Assembly (NCBI RefSeq): GCF_023101685.1
Contig: NZ_CP082164.1
Location: 3,596,001 to 3,660,000 of the forward strand
Length of the DNA: 64,000 nt
Reading direction: 5' to 3'
From: Bradyrhizobium sp. 186
Lineage (GTDB): Bacteria > Pseudomonadota > Alphaproteobacteria > Rhizobiales > Xanthobacteraceae
Part shown: positions 26,508-34,747 of the stretch, in pieces
Layout of the letters: every line of letters starts with the position of its first letter
Numbering within the stretch: position 1 is the first letter of the stretch
The notes under the pieces: model-generated
Seen by the model: only the letters and a program-made list of their open reading frames with translations
Told to the model about the DNA's origin: nothing
The model's database searches: none
Position numbers and translations under genes: made by a program

Positions 26508-26626
26508 TTACCGTAGCGTTTGCGTGCAAGAGGAGCGCTTTGCGCTGGGGCATTTGTATCGCGTCATTGTCTGCCAGGAGGCTTCGCTCTTTCGATCCGT
26601 TTATGAGATGAGCGAGCCCGGCCACC

Positions 26627-27115
26627 ATGGCAGAGAATGAAGCGGAAGGCGGCGAAGGTGCGGAAGCCGCTGCGCCGAAGAACAAGCTCAAGCTCATGAT
26701 CATGGCCGTCGGCCTGCTCGCCGTCCTCGGCGGCGGTGCTGCGACCTGGTTCTTCTTCTTTCGTCACGGCGACGACGAGCATCATGCCGAGGCGCCCCCG
26801 CCGAAACCGCCGGCCTTCGTCGATGTGCCCGACATCATGGTCAACCTCGCCGGCGCGCCGGGCGAGCGCGTGCAATATCTGAAGTTGAAGGTCGTGCTGG
26901 AGCTGAAGGAAGAGAAGCAGATCGAGGCGATCAAGCCGACGATGCCGCGCATCACCGACATCTTCCAGACCTATGTGCGGGAACTTCGCTCCTCCGACCT
27001 CAACGGCTCCGCGGGCGTCTTCCGCCTCAAGGAAGAACTGACCAGGCGCGTCAACGCGGCGGTCGCGCCGATCCAGGTCAGCGCGGTGCTGTTCAAGGAA
27101 GTCGTGATCCAGTGA
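26627..27115 (+). CDS. fliL: FliL, basal-body/stator associated membrane protein
   Basis: The 162-residue protein has one membrane helix (LMIMAVGLLAVLGGGAATWF, residues about 24-45), a short His/Asp/Pro-rich spacer and the FliL periplasmic domain. Landmarks are FVDVPDIMVNLAG, YLKLKVVLEL and the C-terminal VSAVLFKEVVIQ. FliL surrounds stators and is required for motility to differing degrees. It heads a plus-strand operon with fliM 19 bp downstream. Confidence 0.94.
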   Translation: MAENEAEGGEGAEAAAPKNKLKLMIMAVGLLAVLGGGAATWFFFFRHGDDEHHAEAPPPKPPAFVDVPDIMVNLAGAPGERVQYLKLKVVLELKEEKQIEAIKPTMPRITDIFQTYVRELRSSDLNGSAGVFRLKEELTRRVNAAVAPIQVSAVLFKEVVIQ

Positions 27116-27134
27116 GCATGGTGGACTAGGGATC

Positions 27135-28340
27135 ATGGCGGGCAACAACGACCAAGTCGACCAGGATGCAATTGCCGCCCAATGGGAGGCCTCGCTTGAT
27201 TCCGAGGATCCCGCTGAGGCCGCGAAGGCTGCCGCCGAGAACGAATTATCCGAGACCATGGCCCTGCAATGGGCGGCGATGGTCGAGGACGGCAGCCGCG
27301 ATCTCGGCACCGGCAAGAACTCCGGCGAGCGGGTGTTGTCACAGGAGGAGATCGACAATCTCCTCGGCTTCACCGTCGGCGACGTCACGCTCGACGACCA
27401 TTCCGGCATTCGCGCGATCATCGATTCGGCGATGGTCTCCTACGAGCGTCTGCCTATGCTCGAAATCGTCTTCGACCGCCTGGTGCGGCTGATGACGACC
27501 AGCTTGCGCAATTTCACCTCCGACAACGTCGAAGTGTCGCTCGACCGCATCACCTCGGTGCGCTTCGGCGACTACATGAACTCGATCCCGCTGCCGGCCG
27601 TCCTCACCGTCTTCAAGGCCGAGGAGTGGGAAAACTTCGGCATGGCGACGGTCGATTCCAACCTGATCTACTCGATGATCGACGTGCTGCTCGGCGGCCG
27701 CCGCGGCACGAGCCAGCTTCGCATCGAGGGCCGGCCCTACACCACGATCGAGACCGAGCTGGTCAAGCGCCTGGTCGAGGTGGTCCTGGCCGACGCCGAG
27801 CAGGCGTTCCGGCCGCTCTCGCCGGTGACCTTCACGATCGACCGGCTGGAGACCAATCCGCGGTTCGCCGCGATCAGCCGTCCCGCCAACGCCGCGATCC
27901 TGGTGCGCCTGCGCATCGACATGGAAGATCGCGGCGGCAACATCGAGCTGCTGCTGCCCTACGCGACCATCGAACCGATCCGGGGCGTCCTGCTCCAGAT
28001 GTTCATGGGCGAAAAGTTCGGCCGCGACCAGATCTGGGAAGGCCATTTCGCCACCGAGATCGGGCAGGCCGAGATCTCCGTCGACGCCGTGCTCTACGAG
28101 GCCGACATTCCGCTCAAGCAGCTGATGCGGCTGAAGGTTGGCGACACGTTGCCCCTGGACATGCGCGCGGATGCCAATGTGACGGTGCGCTGCGGCGACG
28201 TCGCGCTGACCGAAGGGCGGATGGGCCGGGTCGGCGACCGCGTCGCGATCCGCGTGACGAAACCCCTGCGCAAGCCAAGTACGACACTTGCGATGTTCGA
28301 GAAGGTGGACGAGCAGAACAAGATGATGGAGGCCCCATGA
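27135..28340 (+). CDS. fliM: FliM, flagellar motor switch protein
   Basis: The 401-residue protein contains LSQEEIDNLLGF, the canonical FliM N-terminal motif, but at residues about 72-83 instead of near residue 1. It is preceded by an acidic extension of about 70 residues (MAGNNDQVDQDAIAAQWEAS). The CheC-like middle domain includes YERLPMLEIVFDRLVRLMTT and the C-terminal SpoA domain follows from about residue 310. CheY~P binding is usually through the extreme N-terminus, so the extension is notable. The stop overlaps the next gene as ATGA. Confidence 0.95.
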   Translation: MAGNNDQVDQDAIAAQWEASLDSEDPAEAAKAAAENELSETMALQWAAMVEDGSRDLGTGKNSGERVLSQEEIDNLLGFTVGDVTLDDHSGIRAIIDSAMVSYERLPMLEIVFDRLVRLMTTSLRNFTSDNVEVSLDRITSVRFGDYMNSIPLPAVLTVFKAEEWENFGMATVDSNLIYSMIDVLLGGRRGTSQLRIEGRPYTTIETELVKRLVEVVLADAEQAFRPLSPVTFTIDRLETNPRFAAISRPANAAILVRLRIDMEDRGGNIELLLPYATIEPIRGVLLQMFMGEKFGRDQIWEGHFATEIGQAEISVDAVLYEADIPLKQLMRLKVGDTLPLDMRADANVTVRCGDVALTEGRMGRVGDRVAIRVTKPLRKPSTTLAMFEKVDEQNKMMEAP

Positions 28341-28783
28341 ACCACTCCCTAGGAATGGCGATCGAGACGCTGGTGGCCATCCTGCTGATGCTCACGATCG
28401 GCTACTGCATCCTGCTCAACAAGCGGCTGACGCGGCTGAAGGCGGACGAGCATTCGCTGAAGGCGGTCATCGCCGAGCTGATCACCGCGACCGAGATCGC
28501 CGAGCGCGCGATCGGCGGCCTGAAGCTCGCCGTGCGCGACGTCAACGAGAATCTCGGCAGCCAGCTTGCTGCCGCCACCCATATGTCGGACCAGCTCTAC
28601 AAGCAGCTCGGGGAAGCCGACAACGTGGTGCGGCGCCTCTCCAAGATCGCGATCGCTGCGCGACCGGTGACGAATCCGGAAACGGCTGCCGCGCCCGCGG
28701 CCAAGCCCTCGGCGGCGAAGGCGGTGGCGGCTGCGGCCGAAGCATTCTCCGAGCGCCGAAGGTCCAGCGGTCTTGCTGCATAA
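28337..28783 (+). CDS. small membrane-anchored protein of the fliL-fliM operon (DUF6468-like)
   Basis: The 148-residue protein begins with one membrane helix (MAIETLVAILLMLTIGYCIL). A helical, charged region follows (RLTRLKADEHSLKAVIAEL, then AERAIGGLKLAVRDVNENLG) and an Ala/Lys-rich tail. It resembles the uncharacterised alphaproteobacterial family encoded after fliM, which I recall as DUF6468. ATG 28337 overlaps the fliM TGA, so it is translated with FliM and probably acts at the C-ring/stator interface. Function unknown. Confidence 0.78.
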   Translation: MNHSLGMAIETLVAILLMLTIGYCILLNKRLTRLKADEHSLKAVIAELITATEIAERAIGGLKLAVRDVNENLGSQLAAATHMSDQLYKQLGEADNVVRRLSKIAIAARPVTNPETAAAPAAKPSAAKAVAAAAEAFSERRRSSGLAA

Positions 28784-28792
28784 AGTGCGGGT

Positions 28793-29554
28793 ATGAAGTC
28801 CTTTCGTAACATCCGCGTCATTCCCGTCGTCCTGGTTGCGGTCGCTGGTCTCGCCACGCTGAAGATCGCGGGCCTCGCGGTCAACGGCGGCTATGTCTTC
28901 GACTACAAGCCGAATTCGGCGAAGAAGTCGTGGGCCGAGGAGAACCTGAATTTCCCGACGGGGCGGGAAGACCCCGACATCACGGGATCGACTCATGGCG
29001 CGCCGAAGGAGGCGCCCAAGCCGGCCGCGCCGGAGACCAAGTCCGAGGGTGCCGTGGTCAAGGTGGAGGAGGCCCCGCCGCAGATCTCGGCCTCGGAGCG
29101 CGCGATCCTGGAACGGTTGCAGGGGCGCCGCCAGGAGATCGAGGCCCGCCAGCGCGAGATCGACATCCGCGAGAGCCTGTTGAAGTCGGCCGAGAAGCGC
29201 ATCGAATCCAAGGTCGAGGAGATGAAAGCGGTGGAATCCCGCATCTCCACGAGCCAGGCCGAGCAGAAAGCCGCCGAAGCCCAGCGCATGAAGGGCCTCG
29301 TGACCATGTATGAGGGCATGAAGCCCAAGGACGCCGCGCGGGTGTTCGACCGGCTGGAGATGGGCGTGTTGATCGAGATCGCCTCGCAGATCGCCCCGCG
29401 AAAGATGTCGGACATCATGGGCCTGATGTCGCCCGAGGCCGCCGAGCGGCTGACGGTCGAGATGGCCCGCCGTGCCAATGGCGGCGGGGACCAATCCGCC
29501 TCGGCCGGCGATCTCCCCAAGATCGACGGCAAGCCGACCCAAAAGCCGAATTGA
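28793..29554 (+). CDS. MotE-like protein with MgtE_N-type domain
   Basis: The 253-residue protein has an N-terminal membrane helix or signal anchor (IRVIPVVLVAVAGLATLKIA) and a Pro/Lys linker. A coiled coil (RLQGRRQEIEARQREIDIRE through MKAVESRISTSQAEQKAAEA) leads to a C-terminal MgtE_N-like segment (YEGMKPKDAARVFDRLEMGV). This is the layout of rhizobial MotE, a periplasmic chaperone of MotC, but no motC is in the window. The gene is 9 bp after the fliM-linked small gene. Assignment is by architecture. Confidence 0.7.
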   Translation: MKSFRNIRVIPVVLVAVAGLATLKIAGLAVNGGYVFDYKPNSAKKSWAEENLNFPTGREDPDITGSTHGAPKEAPKPAAPETKSEGAVVKVEEAPPQISASERAILERLQGRRQEIEARQREIDIRESLLKSAEKRIESKVEEMKAVESRISTSQAEQKAAEAQRMKGLVTMYEGMKPKDAARVFDRLEMGVLIEIASQIAPRKMSDIMGLMSPEAAERLTVEMARRANGGGDQSASAGDLPKIDGKPTQKPN

Positions 29555-29564
29555 GGGCTCATAC

Positions 29565-29579
29565 TTAATTAGTCCTTAA
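29565..29579 (+). promoter_or_regulatory. canonical CtrA box before the TPR gene
   Basis: TTAA-TTAGTCC-TTAA matches TTAA-N7-TTAA exactly, starting 11 bp after the motE-like stop and ending 78 bp before the preferred start of the TPR gene. This suggests an internal promoter rather than read-through alone. Confidence 0.65.
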
Positions 29580-29656
29580 TGGGCAAAACCTACAGTCGAC
29601 GGCGCTGGCCGGCGTCCTTGCCGGCAGGGACTGTCGAACCGGAAGAAATGCCGCCA

Positions 29657-32600
29657 ATGGCGCGAGAGGCTGCCGCTGGATTTGTGACGCGAGCCCGCGC
29701 GTTGGCGCGGGGCGTGATGCGTCATGTCCGCAAGGCATCCCTATTGGCGGCCTGCCTCCTGATCGGCCTCGGCGCGGCTGCCCGGGCCGCCGATCCGATC
29801 CGCGGTGAGGCGACTTTCGCGGCCGGCGGCGGCTTTGCCCGTCTCGTGATCAAGCTCGGCGAGGATGTTCCCTCCGAGGTGACGACCGCGGGCTCCATCC
29901 TCATCATCCGCTTCGACCGCGCCGTCGACGTTCCCGTCGACCGTGTCCCGGAAGGCGGGCCCGACTACGTCAACTCCGCCCGGCGCGATCCCGATGGCGG
30001 TGCGATCCGGCTGTCGCTGGCGCGGCGTGTCACCGTCAACACCATGAATGCCGGCGAGCGCACCTTCATCGACCTCCTGCCGGAGGGATGGAAGGGACCG
30101 CCGCCGAGCTTGCCGATGGACGTGGTGAAGGAGCTCGCCGAGCGCGCGCGCGTCGCCGAACGCGCGCTCCGCGCCCAGCGTGCCGCCGCCGAGACCAAGA
30201 AGCGTCCGCAGATCCGCGTGCGCGCCTCGGTGCAGCCGACCTTCGTGCGTTTCGTGTTCGAGATGCCCGACGGCGTCGGCGTCTCCTCCGTGCTCAACGA
30301 GCAGAAGCTCACGCTGGCCTTCAACGCCAATCTGAATTTCGATCTCGCCGATGCGGTCGTCGCGGCGCCGCCGAACGTCGCCTCGATCAAGCAGAAGGCC
30401 GACCTTGACCAGACCGCGGTCGAGATATTGCTGATCGGCGATTCCGACGTGCACTCCTTCCGCGACGAGAAGAACTACGTCGTCGACGTCGCCTTCCAGC
30501 CGGACAAGGCCAAGACTGCCGCGACGCCCGAAGCGGCGATCGCGCAGGCAAAGCCGGCCGGCCAAGGCCACGGACCTGCACCGGCTCCAGAGAAGCCGGC
30601 GGTCGAGAAGGACGCCCATCGCGAGATAACCCCGCCGACGTCCGACACGATCGCGCGCGAAGCCAGGATCGATGTCAAGCCCGAAGTGAAGCCCGACGCC
30701 AAGCCGGAAGCTGCCGCCGTTGCGCCGCCCGCCGAAGCGCCGAAACCCGTGTCGGCCCCCCCTGCGGCCATGCCCGAAGCTCCGCATGCTGCGGAGGCGC
30801 CCAAGCCTGCGATGCCGGTAACGGAAGCAGCGGTTGCGCCCGCCAAGCTGGCGGCACCCGCGCTTGCCGAGGCGCCCAAGGAGGTCGCGAAGGAGCCGGC
30901 CAAAGACGCGCCCATGGAGGCTGCCAAGGAAACGATCAAGGAAACGATCAAGGAAACAACCAAGGCTGCCGAGGTTCCGGCCACGCCGCAGCCTGCCGCG
31001 GCCAGCGTCGATGCGAGCCGCGACAGCGACGGTCTGCGCGTGACGTTCCCGCTCCAGGTCGCTACGCCCGCAGCAGCTTTCCGCCGCGGCGACACGATCT
31101 GGCTGGTGTTCGATACGCCGAAGCCGATCGACGTCGAGGCGATCCGTGCCCGGGGTGGCGCGATGATCGGCGAGGTCAGCCGCATGCCGCTCGACAAGGG
31201 GCAGGCGGTACGCATCCGCCTCACCCGGCCGCTGGTTTACTCGCTGACGAGCGAGGAGGTCGGCAAGGAGACGAACTGGCTCTTGACGCTCGCCGACAAG
31301 ATCCAGGCGACGCCGCTGCCGCTGATGATGTCGCGCAACATCACCGATCCTGCACTCGCCAACATCGCCATTCCCTTTGCCAATCCGGGCCTCCTGCACA
31401 AGCTCACCGATCCCGACGCCGGCGATACGCTCTACATCGTCACCGCGCGGCGGCCGGTCCGCGGCTTCATCAAGCGGCAGGACCTCGTCGATCTCGCGTT
31501 GCTGGAATCCGCGCACGGCATCGCGATCCGGCCGAATTCCGACGAGGTCGGGGTCGAGGTCGGGTCCGACAAGGTCATTCTCGGCAAGAAGGGCGGGCTG
31601 ACGCTGTCGCCGGTCGACATCTCGGCCGAGCGGGCGCCGACCGCGGTGCGGCCGATCTTCAGTCCCGAAAACTGGCGCAAGGGCCAGTCGGAAAACTTCA
31701 TAGCGCGCCAGGGCGATCTGATCACGGCGATCTCGGCCGTCGAACCGGCGCTGCGCTCGCTGCCGCGGCTAGATCTGGCGCAGTTCTACATGTCGCGCGC
31801 CATGTATCACGAGGCCAAGGCCGTCACCGACGTGATGCTGACCGATCCCCTCAACAAGGAGGAGAGCAGCGCGCTGATCATGCATGCGATCGCAAGCATC
31901 CTGATCGGCCGGCCGGCGCAGGGCCTGAAGGACCTCGCAAATCCCGTGATCGGCAACAGCCACGACTCCCAGCTCTGGAAGGCGCTCGCCTATGCGCGCC
32001 AGGGCAAATGGGCCGATGCGCGCGAAAAATTCAAGAACGTCGAGTTCGCCATAGCCTCGCTGCCGCTGGACGTCCAGCGTATCGTGACGATGGACGCGAT
32101 GCGCGCCTCGCTCGAGGTCAAGGACTATGCCGGAGCCTCCAAACGCCGCGGCGAGATCGAGGTGATCGGCGTATCGCCCGAGGCTGCGCCCGGCTTCGCC
32201 GTGCTGCGCGGCCGGCTCGCCGAGGCGCTCGGCCACGACAAGGATGCGCTCGACGATTACAACGTCGCGGTCGCCTCGAACGACCGTCCGGCTGCGGCCG
32301 AGGCCAAGCAGCTCGAAGTCGCGCTGCGGCAGAAGCGCGACGAGATCAGCAAGGGAGACGCGCTGCGCGACCTCGAGACGCTGGCGATGACCTGGAGAGG
32401 CGACGCGATCGAGGTCAAGACGCTCCAGCTGCTATCGCAGATGTACTCCGAGAACGGGCGCTACCGGGACGCGCTCACCGCGGCGCGCACCGCGACCAAG
32501 CTCCAGCCGAACGCCGAGGCCTCGCGGCAGGCGCAGGATCTCGCCTCCGATCTGTTCACGCAGATCTTCCTGGGTCCCAAGGGCGACGAACTGCCGCCGA

Positions 32601-33439
32601 TCGAGGCGCTCGGGATGTTCTATGAATTCCGCGAGCTGACGCCGATCGGCCGGCGCGGCGACGAGCTGATCCGCCGCCTGGCCGATCGTCTTGCTTCGAT
32701 CGATCTGCTCGACCAGGCCGCCGAGCTCCTGCAATACCAGGTCGACCACCGCCTCGAAGGTGCTGCGCGCGCGCAGGTCGCCGCGCGCCTTTCCATGATC
32801 TATCTCGCCAACCGCAAGCCTGACATGGCGATCTCGGCGCTGCGCGCGAGCCGCATCAGCGATCTCTCCGGCGAGCTGCGGCAGCAGCGCCTGCTGCTGG
32901 AGGCGCGGGCGCAGAGCGACGTCGGCCGCCACGATCTCGCGCTCGATATCGTCTCGAACGTCCTGGGGCGCGAGGTGCTACGCCTGCGCTCCGATATCTT
33001 CTGGGCGGCGCGGCGCTGGCGTGAATCCGCCGAGCAGATCGAACTCTATTACGGCGAGCGTTTCCGCGACTTCAAGCCGCTCAATGCGGTGGAGAAGAGC
33101 GATATCATCCGCGCCGCCGTGGGCTACGCGCTCGCCGACGACTCGATCGGCCTGTCGCGCTTCCGCGAGAAATACGCGCCCCTGATGAGCGAGAGCGCCG
33201 ATCGGCTCGCCTTCGACATCGCGAGCAAGCCGGCCGGAGCCTCCAGCGCCGAATTCGCCGAGATCGCCAAGCTCGCCGCCAGCGTCGACACCCTCGACGG
33301 CTTCCTGCGCGAGATGAAGCAGCGCTTCCCCGACGCCACCGCCCGCGCGCCGGCGGCCCCGCAAGCCAAGGACGAAGCCGAGCACACCGGCTCGCTGCCG
33401 AAGATCCCGGTCGTGCGGCAGATCAAGATGACGCGGTAG
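29657..33439 (+). CDS. large secreted/periplasmic TPR protein in the flagellar cluster
   Basis: The 1260-residue protein has an N-terminal signal sequence (MRHVRKASLLAACLLIGLGA, cleavage near ARA-AD). Beta-rich AMIN-like segments follow (residues about 40-285 and 450-600). Between them is a Pro/Ala/Lys/Glu-rich linker of about 170 residues with KETIKETIKETTK repeats. The C-terminal half (from about 660) is helical with TPR-like repeats (LDLAQFYMSRAMYHEAKAV, AKYGRYRDAL-type pairs). The longest frame starts at ATG 29579, inside the CtrA box, so I prefer ATG 29657, which has GGAAGAA 9 bp upstream; 29717 is also possible. Function is not established; peptidoglycan or secretin-type envelope scaffolding for the flagellum is my guess. 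Confidence 0.75.
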   Translation: MAREAAAGFVTRARALARGVMRHVRKASLLAACLLIGLGAAARAADPIRGEATFAAGGGFARLVIKLGEDVPSEVTTAGSILIIRFDRAVDVPVDRVPEGGPDYVNSARRDPDGGAIRLSLARRVTVNTMNAGERTFIDLLPEGWKGPPPSLPMDVVKELAERARVAERALRAQRAAAETKKRPQIRVRASVQPTFVRFVFEMPDGVGVSSVLNEQKLTLAFNANLNFDLADAVVAAPPNVASIKQKADLDQTAVEILLIGDSDVHSFRDEKNYVVDVAFQPDKAKTAATPEAAIAQAKPAGQGHGPAPAPEKPAVEKDAHREITPPTSDTIAREARIDVKPEVKPDAKPEAAAVAPPAEAPKPVSAPPAAMPEAPHAAEAPKPAMPVTEAAVAPAKLAAPALAEAPKEVAKEPAKDAPMEAAKETIKETIKETTKAAEVPATPQPAAASVDASRDSDGLRVTFPLQVATPAAAFRRGDTIWLVFDTPKPIDVEAIRARGGAMIGEVSRMPLDKGQAVRIRLTRPLVYSLTSEEVGKETNWLLTLADKIQATPLPLMMSRNITDPALANIAIPFANPGLLHKLTDPDAGDTLYIVTARRPVRGFIKRQDLVDLALLESAHGIAIRPNSDEVGVEVGSDKVILGKKGGLTLSPVDISAERAPTAVRPIFSPENWRKGQSENFIARQGDLITAISAVEPALRSLPRLDLAQFYMSRAMYHEAKAVTDVMLTDPLNKEESSALIMHAIASILIGRPAQGLKDLANPVIGNSHDSQLWKALAYARQGKWADAREKFKNVEFAIASLPLDVQRIVTMDAMRASLEVKDYAGASKRRGEIEVIGVSPEAAPGFAVLRGRLAEALGHDKDALDDYNVAVASNDRPAAAEAKQLEVALRQKRDEISKGDALRDLETLAMTWRGDAIEVKTLQLLSQMYSENGRYRDALTAARTATKLQPNAEASRQAQDLASDLFTQIFLGPKGDELPPIEALGMFYEFRELTPIGRRGDELIRRLADRLASIDLLDQAAELLQYQVDHRLEGAARAQVAARLSMIYLANRKPDMAISALRASRISDLSGELRQQRLLLEARAQSDVGRHDLALDIVSNVLGREVLRLRSDIFWAARRWRESAEQIELYYGERFRDFKPLNAVEKSDIIRAAVGYALADDSIGLSRFREKYAPLMSESADRLAFDIASKPAGASSAEFAEIAKLAASVDTLDGFLREMKQRFPDATARAPAAPQAKDEAEHTGSLPKIPVVRQIKMTR

Positions 33440-33600
33440 GAACCCTGCTACCTTCCGCGCCGACGCCGATCAGGCGACGAAAGACAGGCCTGGCTTTCCC
33501 GAAAGCGTGGCAATGTTGGTGCAGATCGGCGACCACCTCAGCAAGCAGCATAACGTAAAGGGGTAGGGCGGGCGTCCCAGGACGCCTCATCGCCACACTC

Positions 33601-33696
33601 TCACTGTCATCGCCCGACTTGATCGGGCGATCCAGCATTCCAGAGACGGTAGTGATTGAATCGAGAAGCCGCGGCGTACTGGATGCCCCGGTCAAG
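33601..33696. repeat. REP-like palindromes, right one interrupted by the 261-bp element
   Basis: TCGCCCGACTTGATCGGGCGA is a perfect-arm palindrome near 33608-33630. GCCCCGG at 33685-33691 pairs with CCGGGGC at 33963-33969 beyond the inserted element. The 552-bp gap between the TPR gene and fliP contains these palindromes and the element and no supported gene. Confidence 0.7.
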
Positions 33697-33957
33697 CCCA
33701 CGGCTGTCCGGTTCAGGCTTCGGCGTCAAAAAGCGAGTCGCTAGAGTCAATTAATGGCGTCGGGGCATAGCTGCGAATACTTGTTGTTCGCGGGAACACC
33801 GCAAATTTTCTTCATTGCGGACCTCAGCATACTCCGCTGCGGGGCGCTCGGCTAAAACGAGAGCGCAAAAATCGTGAGTCATATCAATGAATTTTGCGCT
33901 CATTACGAGTCGATGCGTCTCGTTGCAACCGTTTTGCCTGAACCGGACAGCCGTGGG
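33697..33957. mobile_element. MITE-like 261-bp element, copy 1
   Basis: Perfect 22-bp inverted ends lie at 33697-33718 (CCCACGGCTGTCCGGTTCAG and on) and 33936-33957. The 5-bp target duplication TCAAG is at 33692-33696 and 33958-33962. Removing element and one duplicate restores GCCCCGG-TCAAG-CCGGGGC, so it landed exactly in the loop of a hairpin. The interior has no transposase. Copy 2 (51046-51306) has the same length with three differences that I counted. A full-length parent element is not in the window. Confidence 0.88.
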
Positions 33958-33991
33958 TCAAGCCGGGGCATGACCGCGTATGTGGTGGTCG

Positions 33992-34747
33992 CTATCCCCC
34001 GTAGCTCTGCACCAAACTCCCTGCCACCAGCGACCAGCCGTCGACCAGCACGAAGAAGATCAGCTTGAACGGTAGCGAGATCGTCGCGGGCGGCAGCATC
34101 ATCATGCCCATCGACATCAGCACGGACGCGACGACGAGGTCGATGATCAGGAAGGGCAGGAACAACAGGAAGCCGATCTCGAAGGCGCGCTTCAGCTCGG
34201 AGATCATGAAGGCGGGGACGAGGATGCGCAGGCCGAGCTCGTCGGGCGTGGCGGGCGGCGGCTCGCCCGAGAGATCCAGGAACAGTTTCAAATCCTTCTC
34301 GCGCACGTTCTTCTGCATGAAGCCGCGCAAGGGCACGGAGGCGCGCTGGAGCGCGTCCTCGACGCCGAGCTGGTTGGCGACGAGCGGGCGAATGCCGTCG
34401 TCGTAGGATTTTTGCAGCACCGGCCCCATCACGAAAAAGGTGAGGAACATCGCCAGCGCAATGATCACCGAGTTCGGCGGCGCGGTCGCCGTGCCCATCG
34501 CGGTGCGCAGGAGCGACAGCACGACCACGATGCGGGTGAACGACGTCATCATGATCAGGATCGAGGGCGCGATCGATAACACCGTGAGCAGCGCGATGAG
34601 CTGGATCGCGCGCTCGGTGACGCCGCCGCCACCTTGGGCGCCGAGATTGATGCTGATATCCTGCGCATGCGCAGGGCTTGCGAGCGAAGCCGCGCCGATC
34701 AGGACAGAAAGAAGAAGAACTCTACGCGGAAGGGCCGGCAGCCTCAC
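33992..34747 (-). CDS. fliP: FliP, flagellar export gate protein
   Basis: The 251-residue protein starts with a signal peptide (LLLSVLIGAASLASPAHAQD). The conserved FliP membrane segments include LSIAPSILIMMTSFTRIVVV, FLTFFVMGPVLQKSYDDGI and FLIIDLVVASVLMSMGMMML. FliP with FliQ and FliR builds the export gate. It starts with GTG 34747, overlapping the fliO stop as GTGA. fliP and fliO are split from fliQ, fliR and flhB, which are on the other strand. Confidence 0.96.
   Translation of the reverse strand: MRLPALPRRVLLLSVLIGAASLASPAHAQDISINLGAQGGGGVTERAIQLIALLTVLSIAPSILIMMTSFTRIVVVLSLLRTAMGTATAPPNSVIIALAMFLTFFVMGPVLQKSYDDGIRPLVANQLGVEDALQRASVPLRGFMQKNVREKDLKLFLDLSGEPPPATPDELGLRILVPAFMISELKRAFEIGFLLFLPFLIIDLVVASVLMSMGMMMLPPATISLPFKLIFFVLVDGWSLVAGSLVQSYGG

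Noticed and set aside
29579..29656. Longer N-terminus for the TPR protein starting at ATG 29579
   Set aside because: That ATG overlaps the second half of a perfect TTAA-N7-TTAA box, and the added residues show no signal-like or conserved features.
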